Source: a virus
IMG/VR virus record: IMGVR_UViG_3300020022_000005
Span: 1-21,191 of that record
Reading direction: 5' to 3' (one strand)
Length of the DNA: 21,191 nt
Shown here: positions 11,698 to 19,392 of the stretch, piece after piece
Layout of the letters: each line of letters begins with the position of its first letter
How positions within the stretch are numbered: the first letter of the stretch is position 1
The notes under the pieces: model-generated
What the model was told of the DNA's origin: nothing
What the model saw: the letters and a program-made list of their open reading frames with translations, nothing else
The model's database searches: none
Translations under genes and position numbers: made by a program

Positions 11698-13766
11698 CAG
11701 GCGGCCCGCCGATTCACGGTGACACCGCCGGCACGACGGTGGCGGTTCGTCATGAGCTGCTCGATGCGACGAGCAATGGTGTCAGCGGAGTCGAGTCCCC
11801 CGTCGACGTTGATCACTGTCACATCGCCGCCGCCAGCGCCGAGCGCTTGCAAGGTGGGCAGCGACCGCAACGCCGGCAGACGGGCCATGGTCGGGCTGCT
11901 GAGCGCGCTAAACGGGGTCGGGCCGGCGCCGGCACCGGTGTAGGTGACGGTCCCCGACTGGAACAGTCCCGCGATTCCGCCGAGGACGTCGGGGATCTTG
12001 ATCCTCGATATCCAGTCGATCGCCTTCTGCACCCATGACACAACCGATTGAATCGCGCTACTGACGGCGTTAATCGGCGCGAGGACCGCGTTAAACACCG
12101 ACTGGAAAACACCCTGCACGGTGCGGACAACCGAATTCACAGCGTTCACGGCACCCTGCCATGCCGAGGAGAAGAAACTGACGACGCCGGAGACGATCGA
12201 ACGGATCACGGCGAAGACAGCTGAGAATCGACTAGATACTGTCTGAATGTAGCCTGTAAGCCAGCCGATCACGTTGGCCCACGCCGAGCGGAACCAGGCG
12301 ACGACCGCGGCGACGACCGCTTTAGCGACGGCGAAGACTGCTGAGAATCGACTAGATACCGTCTGCATGTAGCCTGTGAGCCAGCCGATCACGTTGGCCC
12401 ATGCCGCTTGAAACCAGGCGACGACCGCGGCGACGACCGCTTGAATGCCGGCCCACAATCCGATCCAGAAATTGCGGAAACCCTCGCATTTGATCCATAA
12501 CAGGATGAACGCTGCGACGAGGGCGACGATCACGATGATGATTAGCATGATCGGGTTCGCGGACATGGCCGCGTTGAACGCCCACTGCGCCGCGGTCGCG
12601 ACAGCCTGAGCGCCTGCCACCACCAGGAATGCGGCTTTCCCGGCGACGAGGGCGATGTTCTGCGCGAGCGTGCCGGCGGCGCCGGCATAGGACGCGGCCG
12701 CGCTGCCGTAGCTGGCCGCGGCATACCCGATCTGGAACGCTTTCACGACGGCGAGGACGGCCCGGTACGCGGTCATAATCCCGACGACGATACGGAAACC
12801 GAGCAGCACGGCGATAGCGACACCGCCGGCGATGCCGAGCCCTTTCAGGAGGCCGGCGTTCTCCTTCGCCCACTTGCCCATATCGGCGATTGCTTGGCCG
12901 GCGCTCTTCGCCCATTTTTCGATCGGTTCGAGCAGATCCGGGATGCCTTTGAGGCCCTCCTTCGCGCCGGAGAACAGCGGAGAGAGGAGATTTTCGCCGA
13001 TCCGGCCGAGCGCGGCGAGCGTGTTATCCCACGCGCCTTTGAACGTGTCGCCCGCTTCGAGGGCGGCGCCGCCCATGCCCGTTTTCATCGCTTCGGCGAA
13101 GTTGTCAAAGTCCACTTGACCTTTGGAGACCATTTCGGATGCCGCCTCGGCGGTGATGCCGTAGTGCTTTGCGAGCAGATCCAACACCGGTATTCCGGCC
13201 GAGGTGAGTTGGTTGATGACGTCGCCTTGTAGCTTGTTTTTCGCGGCGACCTTGCCGAATATGGCGCCCATATCGTCCATTGAGGAGCCGGCGATAGTGG
13301 CGGTGTCGGCGACGGTCGTCAAGACGGATTCGAGTTGCCGACCGGGTTTGATGCCGGCGGCGACAACCGATGCTGCGGTCGTCGCGGCCGCGTCGAGACC
13401 GAACGCGGTTCCCTTCACGCTCGCAAGCGAATTCGCCATGATGGTATCGACGGTGGCGGCGGAGTGACCGAGACCTTTCAGCTTCGCGGTGGCCTGATCG
13501 ATCGCGTTGAGCCGGTTGAAACCCTGAAATAGAGCGGTGCCGAGCAGCAGGCCGCCGGCGGCGCCGGCGATTTTGAGCCCGGTACCGAGCACCTTATCGA
13601 TGCCGTTGACCAGCGAGTTACCGACGGCGACGCCGGCCGTCTTCGACTTTGTGCCCAGTGCGGCCCCGAACTTGCCATATTGGGCTTGCGCGGAGGCGAG
13701 CCCCTTACCGACACCGGACGCGTCGGAGAGAATGCGGACGGTGAGAATTCGGGAATTACCGGGCAT
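11697..13766 (-). CDS. tail tape measure protein
   Basis: A 689-residue protein, the longest after the minor tail protein, in the standard position after the tail chaperones. The start MPGNSRILTVRILSDASGVG is typical of actinophage tape measures. The N-terminal ~300 residues are Ala/Gly-rich helices with the TP901-type pattern (DKVLGTGLKIAGAAGGLLLG, then TAAASVVAAGIKPGRQLESV and AEAASEMVSKGQVDFDNFAE). Hydrophobic segments follow near 310-345 and 405-425 (NPIMLIIIVIVALVAAFILL), which may act in DNA delivery through the host membrane. Residues 442-561 are three 40-residue repeats; the first two are nearly identical. The tail of the protein is Pro/Ala/Gly-rich with a RRAGGVTVNRRAA end. The start overlaps the chaperone extension by 11 bases. 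It sets tail length and is expelled during infection. Confidence 0.93.
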   Translation of the reverse strand: MPGNSRILTVRILSDASGVGKGLASAQAQYGKFGAALGTKSKTAGVAVGNSLVNGIDKVLGTGLKIAGAAGGLLLGTALFQGFNRLNAIDQATAKLKGLGHSAATVDTIMANSLASVKGTAFGLDAAATTAASVVAAGIKPGRQLESVLTTVADTATIAGSSMDDMGAIFGKVAAKNKLQGDVINQLTSAGIPVLDLLAKHYGITAEAASEMVSKGQVDFDNFAEAMKTGMGGAALEAGDTFKGAWDNTLAALGRIGENLLSPLFSGAKEGLKGIPDLLEPIEKWAKSAGQAIADMGKWAKENAGLLKGLGIAGGVAIAVLLGFRIVVGIMTAYRAVLAVVKAFQIGYAAASYGSAAASYAGAAGTLAQNIALVAGKAAFLVVAGAQAVATAAQWAFNAAMSANPIMLIIIVIVALVAAFILLWIKCEGFRNFWIGLWAGIQAVVAAVVAWFQAAWANVIGWLTGYMQTVSSRFSAVFAVAKAVVAAVVAWFRSAWANVIGWLTGYIQTVSSRFSAVFAVIRSIVSGVVSFFSSAWQGAVNAVNSVVRTVQGVFQSVFNAVLAPINAVSSAIQSVVSWVQKAIDWISRIKIPDVLGGIAGLFQSGTVTYTGAGAGPTPFSALSSPTMARLPALRSLPTLQALGAGGGDVTVINVDGGLDSADTIARRIEQLMTNRHRRAGGVTVNRRAA
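12208..12442. repeat. 120-bp tandem duplication inside the tape measure gene
   Basis: The segment beginning at 12208 is repeated 120 bases later from 12328. Over 12211-12320 compared with 12331-12440 I count 9 differences in 110 bases. Each unit encodes 40 residues (AWANVIGWLTGY core). A third, diverged protein-level unit (FFSSAWQGAVNAVNSVV) is encoded immediately to the left. Confidence 0.92.
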
Positions 13767-13926
13767 GTTTCTTACTCATCTCCTCCGCTTGTTTTTCGAG
13801 CTCGGCGACTGCAGTCGCTACTAGTCGGTCGTCGGCGGCCGCCCAATAATCCGGGGTCGTGTGTGTCGCAATGGCGAGTTGCACGATCATTCGGGAATAG
13901 GTGCCGACGGGGTAGGGTCCACTGCC
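13756..13926 (-). CDS. -1 frameshift extension of the tail assembly chaperone (T-type)
   Basis: This reading frame has no start of its own at its head. It opens after a stop at 13929-13927, inside the upstream chaperone gene, in the -1 frame, and runs to TAA 13758-13756, overlapping the tape measure start by 11 bases. Its product reads PYPVGTYSRMIVQLAIATHT, then PDYWAAADDRLVATAVAELE and KQAEEM. That is exactly the kind of sequence found in the frameshifted tail chaperone halves of siphophages, with a YWAAADD helix before a charged helix. The gene order (major tail protein, chaperone, tape measure) is canonical. The shift must occur between 13926 and 13888. The C-rich codons at 13919-13914 and 13913-13908 are candidates, but no textbook X-XXY-YYZ heptamer is seen. 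Confidence 0.82.
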   Translation of the reverse strand, partial: GSGPYPVGTYSRMIVQLAIATHTTPDYWAAADDRLVATAVAELEKQAEEMSKKHAR

Positions 13927-14204
13927 TCATCCTCCACAATGTCCAGATCGATACAGCCGGCCTCGAAGTCGGCGAACGTGCCGGCGGTGAGCTGCCCGGT
14001 CCGTTTGAACGCGCAATATGCCATGGCGGTTGTCATAAGAAAATGGTGGTCGCTCGGGGTGAGCTTGCGGCGGTTCAGCTCGTTCTCTGCCCCGATGCGG
14101 TCCGGGTTGATGGTCTGCACGCTCATTTCGCGCCAACCGTCGGGGTCGTCGACGTTGCCAATCACGACCCGGATTCGTTGGGTAGATAGTCGAATGCTGC
14201 TCAC
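13887..14204 (-). CDS. tail assembly chaperone (G-type)
   Basis: A 105-residue protein with a GTG start at 14204 that overlaps the upstream stop in GTGA. It reads MSSIRLSTQRIRVVIGNVDD with the GTG as Met. It continues with WREMSVQTINPDRIGAENEL, HHFLMTTAMAYCAFKRTGQL and an acidic C-terminus (DLDIVEDEAVD). Length, central helical part and acidic end fit the short form of the paired chaperones that hold the tape measure protein during tail tube polymerisation. A fraction of ribosomes should shift to the -1 frame near the end to make the longer form. The short form ends IPE at the TGA 13889-13887. Confidence 0.82.
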   Translation of the reverse strand: MSSIRLSTQRIRVVIGNVDDPDGWREMSVQTINPDRIGAENELNRRKLTPSDHHFLMTTAMAYCAFKRTGQLTAGTFADFEAGCIDLDIVEDEAVDPTPSAPIPE

Positions 14205-14608
14205 GCGAGACCCCGCCTTTTCATTACGTCATCGATGAATTCGAGATACCAGTTGCCCCACGTCGGTTCGGTGGCCGCTGCGGCCTCCGTGGCGAAGCGG
14301 TTCGGGGTGATGTTGTGCGGTCCGCGCCGGCCGGGCCGGGGGCCGGTGCCCCAGTGCACGGCGTTCGCATATGGCACCGCGGCACCGCCGAAACGCACCG
14401 CCGCCTCCGTCTTCGAGTTAGCCGGCCGCCACGATGCGGCCAGCATTCCCGAGCGGCGTGGTGCACGCTGCGCCGCGGTCGCGCCGACGTAGTCGCCAAC
14501 CCGGTTGTTGACGGTGCGCATCTCTTCGAGGTCGTCGCCCATCTGGCGGAGGGCGGCGCGCAGCTCGCGCACACCCTCCACCCGATACACATCCGACGAC
14601 GGGCTCAC
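14201..14608 (-). CDS. HK97 gp10-like tail completion protein
   Basis: A 135-residue protein with a GTG start at 14608 overlapping the major tail protein stop in GTGA. It shows the family layout: YRVEGVRELRAALRQMGDDL helix, VGDYVGATAAQRAPRRSGML, then a strand, AVPYANAVHWGTGPRPGRRG and NRFATEAAAATEP. The A-P-x-R-S-G-x-L and Y-A-x-x-V-H-W-G motifs are characteristic of minor tail or neck proteins that close the tail tube or link it to the head. The position between the major tail protein and the chaperones is a little unusual (it more often precedes the major tail protein), but the motifs are clear. Confidence 0.82.
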   Translation of the reverse strand: MSPSSDVYRVEGVRELRAALRQMGDDLEEMRTVNNRVGDYVGATAAQRAPRRSGMLAASWRPANSKTEAAVRFGGAAVPYANAVHWGTGPRPGRRGPHNITPNRFATEAAAATEPTWGNWYLEFIDDVMKRRGLA

Positions 14609-15162
14609 GCTGGAACCGGTTCCTTCGCCTTCGACGACGACGACGTCGACGGTGCCGCCGGTGCCGGGGCGGACACCTGAGCGGGACCGACCGGTTCCAG
14701 GGGGCGCACCTGGTCACCGGTGAGGACAAGCCGTTGCCACCAGTCCGACGACGGGGCGGCATCCGCGAAGACATATTCGGGTTGGCCCACGAGGGACCAT
14801 TCGAAGTCGGAGGTCATATCGGCGCCGAACTCATCGCCGCCGAAATCCAGCGGGTCGACGGTAATGACCCCGCTGGCCTCGGTTCCCCCGTCGTTCGGGG
14901 TGAAAGTGAACGGGAGTTGCGTCCCCTTCGCCTCCTGCGACAGCGCAAACAGGCCTTCGGCGTCGTCGGAGTCGAGGTCGACGTTGCCGGACAGCGAATA
15001 GGTGTAGGTGACGTTGCCGGGGCGGACGGTGCCGCACAATTTCGTTGTCGAGTCGCCCTCATCCTTGTCAGAGGTGATCGTGAGCGAGTTGACGAGGCAG
15101 GACACGGTCAGCTTGGTGTCGGCGTTGCCGACTTCGAACGTGCCCGGACCGAACTTAGGCAT
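14605..15162 (-). CDS. major tail protein (tail tube)
   Basis: A 185-residue protein with the strongest ribosome site in the window (AAAAGGAG, eight bases before ATG 15162), as expected for an abundant product. It is strand-rich: FGPGTFEVGNADTKLTVSCL, then TITSDKDEGDSTTKLCGTVR, YTYSLSGNVDLDSDDAEGLF and ASGVITVDPLDFGG. Together with the ending DFEWSLVGQPEY this matches the tube-protein fold of long-tailed phages. The last ~30 residues are Ala/Pro/Ser/Lys-rich and probably disordered. They may extend outside the tube as a small decoration or simply be a flexible tail. Confidence 0.85.
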   Translation of the reverse strand: MPKFGPGTFEVGNADTKLTVSCLVNSLTITSDKDEGDSTTKLCGTVRPGNVTYTYSLSGNVDLDSDDAEGLFALSQEAKGTQLPFTFTPNDGGTEASGVITVDPLDFGGDEFGADMTSDFEWSLVGQPEYVFADAAPSSDWWQRLVLTGDQVRPLEPVGPAQVSAPAPAAPSTSSSSKAKEPVPA

Positions 15163-15176
15163 GATTGGTCTCCTTT

Positions 15177-15521
15177 TCAGGGTTTGATGCGGGTGGTGAA
15201 CGAGAGAACGTAGGTGGGGACGAATCCGCCGTCACCGAGAGCGGTGGTGTCAGGTCGGGCGGTCTGGGCGAGGTAGCCGAGCGCTTCCTGCACTTCCTCC
15301 AGGAACGGGCCGAAACCGGCGAGAGCCTGTTTCTGACCGGCGTCGGGGAGCATTACCCATGCCTCCCAAGTGGCGTCCCAGCCTTTCCCGAACCGAAAGG
15401 TGAGAGTCGGCGGCCGCAACTGCACGCACGGCGGGTTCAGGTCGCGGGAATCGACCGACGCACGGATCTTGGCAGCGTCGAGCCGGTCGAGCAGGTCCTG
15501 CGCGGCGGCGGCGATGTCCAT
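15177..15521 (-). CDS. head-tail joining / tail terminator-like protein
   Basis: A 114-residue protein from ATG 15521 (MDIAAAAQDLLDRLDAAKIR). The in-frame ATG-like start at 15560 would add 13 residues and overlap the upstream gene. AAAGG lies upstream of 15521. The protein has VDSRDLNPPCVQLRPPTLTF, then EAWVMLPDAGQKQALAGFGP and a C-terminal VPTYVLSFTTRIKP. The strand-helix pattern and its place between the connector and the major tail protein fit a neck or tail terminator protein that caps the tail before head joining. Exact family not determined. Confidence 0.72.
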   Translation of the reverse strand: MDIAAAAQDLLDRLDAAKIRASVDSRDLNPPCVQLRPPTLTFRFGKGWDATWEAWVMLPDAGQKQALAGFGPFLEEVQEALGYLAQTARPDTTALGDGGFVPTYVLSFTTRIKP

Positions 15522-15535
15522 GCGTTGAGCGCCTT

Positions 15536-15925
15536 TCAGGCGATGATCGGTCGCGCCCACGCGCCCGTGTGCAGGGCGCGTTCGATGTCGGCGTCGTAGC
15601 GGGAGACGAATGAAGTGCCGGCGTCGCCGAGGATCTCGATACCGGCCGGCGAGTTACGGCGCCGGAACTCCCGCGCCGCGTACATGACGCCACCCTGATA
15701 CGCCTCCGCATCCGGGTGATAACTCAATCCGTCATCGCCAGAGACGCTCCAGAACTCCGGCCGGCACCGCTCCACATAGGGCTCCGCCATCGCGCAGATC
15801 TGCCGGATCAGCGGATCCTCCGCGTCGGGTTGCCGGTTGGACAGCAGCCATTCCTTCACGTCGGCCGGTGAGAGCCAGGCCGGCGCGAAGGTGCGAGCTG
15901 GAGGGTCCGTCGTGGGATCGGTCAT
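15536..15925 (-). CDS. head-tail connector protein (gp6-like)
   Basis: A 129-residue protein from ATG 15925, only two bases after the capsid stop. It reads MTDPTTDPPARTFAPAWLSP followed by ADVKEWLLSNRQPDAEDPLI, ICAMAEPYVERCRPEFW and EAYQGGVMYAAREFRRRNSP. Helices in the first half followed by GIEILGDAGTSFVSRYDADI match the all-helical adaptor proteins (HK97 gp6 / lambda-type neck) that bind the portal and widen the head exit for the tail. Many homologues end with an RYDxDIxRxL motif, seen here. The extension of the frame to 16129 is antisense-type shadow. Confidence 0.8.
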   Translation of the reverse strand: MTDPTTDPPARTFAPAWLSPADVKEWLLSNRQPDAEDPLIRQICAMAEPYVERCRPEFWSVSGDDGLSYHPDAEAYQGGVMYAAREFRRRNSPAGIEILGDAGTSFVSRYDADIERALHTGAWARPIIA

Positions 15926-15927
15926 GG

Positions 15928-17163
15928 CTACTTGCTCGAGCTGCTCGCCTTGGCGGTCGTGGTCTCGATCGGAGCCTCGGCCTCGGTCGCGACGACCTTC
16001 ACCAGGGCGGACGCATCGACGACGTCGAACGTGGCCCTCTGCTCGGCGAGGATCACGAGCTTGTTGCGGAGGAAGTAGTCCGCGTGGGAATCCGTCATGT
16101 AGACCGCGGTGTTGTTGCGGTCGTACCACGCCATTGCCGTGGCAAAGTCCCCGACGTATGCCTGGCCGCGGGGCAGTGCTGGGATCGGGATGGTGTTGCC
16201 GAGATTCCAGAAGCTCCCGAATCGCGTCGGACCCGAGTTACTCGCGGCCGCGGCCGCGATGTCCATCTCGGCGTAGTCCTGCGGGTTCACGCCGACCGCG
16301 TTCGGCAGCATGCCGATGTCCTGCAGGTCCGCGATCGCGCGTCTGATGCCGGCGGAAAGGTCTGTGTCCGAGCGGGTGGGGACTGTTGATGCGGCGAGCA
16401 CTTCGCCGGCACCACGCTCGAGCCGGCGGGTGAGACCTCGACGCAGGAGCCCTTCAACGATGCCGCGAATCTGCGCATCATCCTCGAGTGCCTGCCGGGT
16501 GATCGCCTTCCAGTGCGCGTAGGTGCCGAGTGCAGCCTCGATGGTCTCCCATTCGAACTCGGCTTCGGGCTTGAGCTCGCCCTCAGGGATGGGGCCGCCG
16601 GCCTCCGGTGCCATGCCCCATTTCTCATAGGCGACGTTGTTCCTTGAGACCGGGATTCGGGTGAGGACACTCAGCAACGGGGTGAGAATGACCGGATCGG
16701 CCGGTCCGCGGACCCGTTGGGGTTCGAGGCGGTCGCCGAGCCACTCGAGATCGATCGCGTCGCGCTGTTCGAGGAAGCCCTCGATCTCGACTGGTGCCAT
16801 GGACCCGCGACCGTGGTAATCCTTGAACGCGTCCGAATCGACGAACTGCTCGCCGATACTCTTGGGCCGTTCGCGGGTCTCGATGCGCTGCTGGCGGCCG
16901 GCGGCACGCTGCTCGGCGCCTTCCTCGGTGCGTTGCATCCGGCCGACGAGCTGCTCGAAACGCTCGTTGCCGCGGAACTGCGCCTCGAGCTTGCCGATCT
17001 CATCGTCGAGGCTCTTGCACCGAACCTCCCACCCGTCCAACTGTGAACGCTCTTCGGTGGAGGGGTCGCGGTTCTCGGCCGCGCACTTCTCGAGTGTGAG
17101 GGTGACGAGGTCCGCCAGGCCGGCGCGCTCCTCGATTTTGTGTTGCAGGAATGCCGTGAGCAT
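15928..17163 (-). CDS. major capsid protein, HK97 fold
   Basis: A 411-residue protein from ATG 17163, with GAGAGGA about nine bases upstream; an in-frame extension to 17241 is not favoured. Residues about 1-90 are charged and coiled-coil-prone (LAFLQ-type start, EERAGLADLV, then LDDEIGKLEAQFRGNERFEQ) and act as the scaffolding delta domain that the prohead protease removes. The remaining part has the HK97 pattern: PVSRNNVAYEKWGMAPEAGG, then PEAEFEWETIEAALGTYAHW, ALEDDAQIRGIVEGLLRRGL, a late MNIA-type segment (NPQDYAEMDIAAAAASNSG) and an end domain with the DYFLRNKLVILAEQRATFDV strand. It makes the icosahedral shell. Confidence 0.92.
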   Translation of the reverse strand: MLTAFLQHKIEERAGLADLVTLTLEKCAAENRDPSTEERSQLDGWEVRCKSLDDEIGKLEAQFRGNERFEQLVGRMQRTEEGAEQRAAGRQQRIETRERPKSIGEQFVDSDAFKDYHGRGSMAPVEIEGFLEQRDAIDLEWLGDRLEPQRVRGPADPVILTPLLSVLTRIPVSRNNVAYEKWGMAPEAGGPIPEGELKPEAEFEWETIEAALGTYAHWKAITRQALEDDAQIRGIVEGLLRRGLTRRLERGAGEVLAASTVPTRSDTDLSAGIRRAIADLQDIGMLPNAVGVNPQDYAEMDIAAAAASNSGPTRFGSFWNLGNTIPIPALPRGQAYVGDFATAMAWYDRNNTAVYMTDSHADYFLRNKLVILAEQRATFDVVDASALVKVVATEAEAPIETTTAKASSSSK

Positions 17164-17214
17164 GGCAGTGGGTCCTCTCAGGGGTGAACGAAACGGGGGG
17201 AATATGCCGTTGTC

Positions 17215-17270
17215 CACTACCTGGGCTGCCGGCGGTCGCACTACCTGCTAACCGCGGCCCGCACTACCTG
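17215..17270. repeat. three spaced copies of CACTACCTG before the capsid gene
   Basis: Copies at 17215-17223, 17239-17247 and 17262-17270 are spaced by 24 and 23 bases; the second and third extend to GCACTACCTGC. On the minus strand they read CAGGTAGTG. They lie in the only sizeable gap (128 bases) in the head gene cluster, just upstream of the capsid gene. A promoter operator array or an RNA element is possible. Confidence 0.75.
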
Positions 17271-17291
17271 CGAGCTGAGCTGATATTCACT

Positions 17292-17879
17292 CTACGAACG
17301 GCCGCGGACATTGCCGAGGATTTGACGCACCCGCACACTCATCGGCGTGTCGTCGGCGTCGGAGAAGGTGACCGCCGGCACGTGGCGCATCCATTCGTAT
17401 TCGGATGCGACGCGGACGGCGAGGATCTGCGCGTCGTCGTAGGCGGGATCCTCGACCAGGGACACGTGATGCAGGCGCGCCTCGAGGATCTCCCGGACGC
17501 CGGCAACGTCGCGCTCCCGGACGGCCGCGAATCCGAGGGACACGCCCCCGTAGACACCTTCCTGCACGTTCTCGAACGCCGAACGACCCTCGTCCGTGTT
17601 GTAGAGACGAAACCGGGCATGTAGCCCGTCGTCGAGGTCCTCCAGCGCGTCGGCGACACCGACGGCGAGATGTTCGCGGAGGGAATGGTTGTGTGAGCGT
17701 AACCGGACGCGCTGCGCGACGACAGCGGAGGCCAACGCGTGCGGGGCGAACCGTTCAGGCCGGCCGATCCCGGCCTTGCGAGTCATCTTCCCATAGGGGA
17801 CGACGACGCATTCGAGCTCACGATGCCCGTCAGCGGCTTCGCGCGCTTCGAACCGATCGATGATGAAGGTGGTTTCCAT
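17292..17879 (-). CDS. prohead (capsid maturation) protease
   Basis: A 195-residue protein from ATG 17879, chosen for the ribosome site AGGAGGA eight to nine bases upstream; the frame extends to 17930 inside the portal gene. It belongs to the HK97-type prohead serine protease family (U35). It opens METTFIIDRFEAREAADGHR with a VVVPYGK strand. Near residues 61-74, RSHNHSLREHLAVG holds the active His (H65), and YGGVSLGF carries the Ser (S114). Strands LHHVSLVEDPAYDDAQIL complete the fold. It cleaves the delta domain of the capsid protein during shell maturation. Position between portal and capsid is standard. Confidence 0.9.
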   Translation of the reverse strand: METTFIIDRFEAREAADGHRELECVVVPYGKMTRKAGIGRPERFAPHALASAVVAQRVRLRSHNHSLREHLAVGVADALEDLDDGLHARFRLYNTDEGRSAFENVQEGVYGGVSLGFAAVRERDVAGVREILEARLHHVSLVEDPAYDDAQILAVRVASEYEWMRHVPAVTFSDADDTPMSVRVRQILGNVRGRS

Positions 17880-17893
17880 TCGACTCACTCCTC

Positions 17894-19171
17894 CTAGGAG
17901 AGGTTCTCCGCCGCCGGGAGGTCTTCCCATTCACGGACTTCCTCGACCTCGAGAAAGCCGGCATCCAGGCCGATCTTGTACGACTCGTAACGGGTTTTCG
18001 TGTCTCCGCGCAGCAGCTGCCGGAAGTCGATCTTCAGGTTCGTGCCCAGCGGCAGGACCGCGTCGACGGCCGCTTCGATCTTCGCCGCGGGCTCCATCAG
18101 GGTGTCGTTGACGAAATTGGCGTTGTCCGATTCGAGGTTCGAATACGTGTTGGACTGGCCCATGTTGATGCCGAGCTTGGACGGGGGAACACCGAACATC
18201 AGGCAGATCTGCCATGCCTGCAAGCGCAGCATTTCCACCAGCTGCACCACTTGCGGATCCAATTGCAGCTCGTGGAACTTCGTCGTCGCGTTCAGCACTG
18301 CGATCGATTTGTGGATGCCGCCATGCGCGGCCATCCATTCCCGTTTCAACCGCACCGCCTCACCGTTGGGCTGTTTGGTGACCGGGTCGGTGCCGAAATC
18401 AGGTTTGGTCACTTCCAGGTATCCGGTGGGGATGCCGGCTTGGAACATGTTCGATGCGTAGGAGCGGATCGCGTCCGCGAGGCCGAGGTCGTACGCGTAC
18501 GCCTGGATCACGCCGAGACCGCGCTGATAGCCGGGGCGCACATTGTTGCGGATGATCAGCAGTTCACGCGCGTCCAGCCGATGTTGCCCGGTGGGGTCTT
18601 CCTCGTCTTGCACGTAATAGTGACCGTCGTCGTCGAGATGCACATATTTCGGGTGCAGCACATACAGGGGCGCGATGATCGGGCCGGTAGGTTCCCCGTC
18701 ATCGTCGAGGACCCGCGGGGTGTAGGCGATGCCTTCGCCGTGGAGGAGGTAACTGCTGATGTATTGCGACCAGAACTCGACCCGGGAGAAGCGAACATCC
18801 ATGCTCGGCACGGCGGTGTTGCGACGACCGTCCTGGACCTGAACTTGAGGGTCCAGCATCCATAACGGCACGTCCAACTTCTCACGCCCCCGGTACACCT
18901 TCCACGGCATCGCCGCGATCCGCTGATACAGGCGGATGCACTGCCCGACGGCCGGTAGGGAGGTGCCGCGCAGCCCGGGAGCGCCGGATTCAGCGCCGGG
19001 CGGCGGGTTTCCCCAGGGGCCTCCTGTGCCGTCACCGCCGGCGGGGCCGTCCCACCAACGCGATGGTTCATCGACTTCCCACCCGTCGGGACTGTTGAGG
19101 AGGATGTCGCGGCCGTCGGTGGCGTAGTGCAGTTGCCCGATTCCGAAGGCCGGCGTGAGTGAGTCCGGCAT
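17894..19171 (-). CDS. portal protein, HK97 family
   Basis: A 425-residue protein. After a variable N-terminus (MPDSLTPAFGIGQLHYATDG and a Gly/Pro-rich stretch) it has the family segments: QCIRLYQRIAAMPWKVYRGR, then EFWSQYISSYLLHGEGIAYT, LYVLHPKYVHLDDDGHYY, RELLIIRNNVRPGYQRGLGV and the long helix GLADAIRSYASNMFQAG. The motif QAWQICLMFGVPPSKLGI and a DAVLPLGTNLKIDF strand near the end are diagnostic of the phage portal family PF04860. It forms the dodecameric ring at one capsid vertex through which DNA is packaged and ejected. The start lies 7 bases after the small upstream gene. Confidence 0.92.
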   Translation of the reverse strand: MPDSLTPAFGIGQLHYATDGRDILLNSPDGWEVDEPSRWWDGPAGGDGTGGPWGNPPPGAESGAPGLRGTSLPAVGQCIRLYQRIAAMPWKVYRGREKLDVPLWMLDPQVQVQDGRRNTAVPSMDVRFSRVEFWSQYISSYLLHGEGIAYTPRVLDDDGEPTGPIIAPLYVLHPKYVHLDDDGHYYVQDEEDPTGQHRLDARELLIIRNNVRPGYQRGLGVIQAYAYDLGLADAIRSYASNMFQAGIPTGYLEVTKPDFGTDPVTKQPNGEAVRLKREWMAAHGGIHKSIAVLNATTKFHELQLDPQVVQLVEMLRLQAWQICLMFGVPPSKLGINMGQSNTYSNLESDNANFVNDTLMEPAAKIEAAVDAVLPLGTNLKIDFRQLLRGDTKTRYESYKIGLDAGFLEVEEVREWEDLPAAENLS

Positions 19172-19178
19172 TCTTCGA

Positions 19179-19382
19179 TCATCCCGACCCGGGTGGACAT
19201 TGCCGAGCTCTCTGCTCGCGTTTCTCCGCCGCGTGCATCACCCCGTGGCGGTCCGGGTGAACACGTCGCTCGTGGTCGAGGGCGACGGACCATGCGCCTT
19301 CACGGGTGAGCATGATCTCCCGCCATCCGCAATCGCAATATGCGGTGACCGCTACCTCGGTGATGTCGTAGCGCACGGTCAC
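19179..19382 (-). CDS. small Cys-containing protein between terminase and portal
   Basis: A 67-residue protein. I prefer the GTG at 19382, which comes 11 bases after the terminase stop with GAAGG at the right distance. ATG 19418 in the same frame would overlap the terminase. The sequence VTVRYDITEVAVTAYCDCGW continues REIMLTREGAWSVALDHERR and has a C-x-C-G-W pair followed by H-rich residues. This layout is common to small proteins beside terminase genes in actinophages. It suggests a small zinc- or DNA-binding accessory of packaging. Function not known. Confidence 0.65.
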   Translation of the reverse strand: MTVRYDITEVAVTAYCDCGWREIMLTREGAWSVALDHERRVHPDRHGVMHAAEKREQRARQCPPGSG

Positions 19383-19392
19383 CGTGGCGCCT

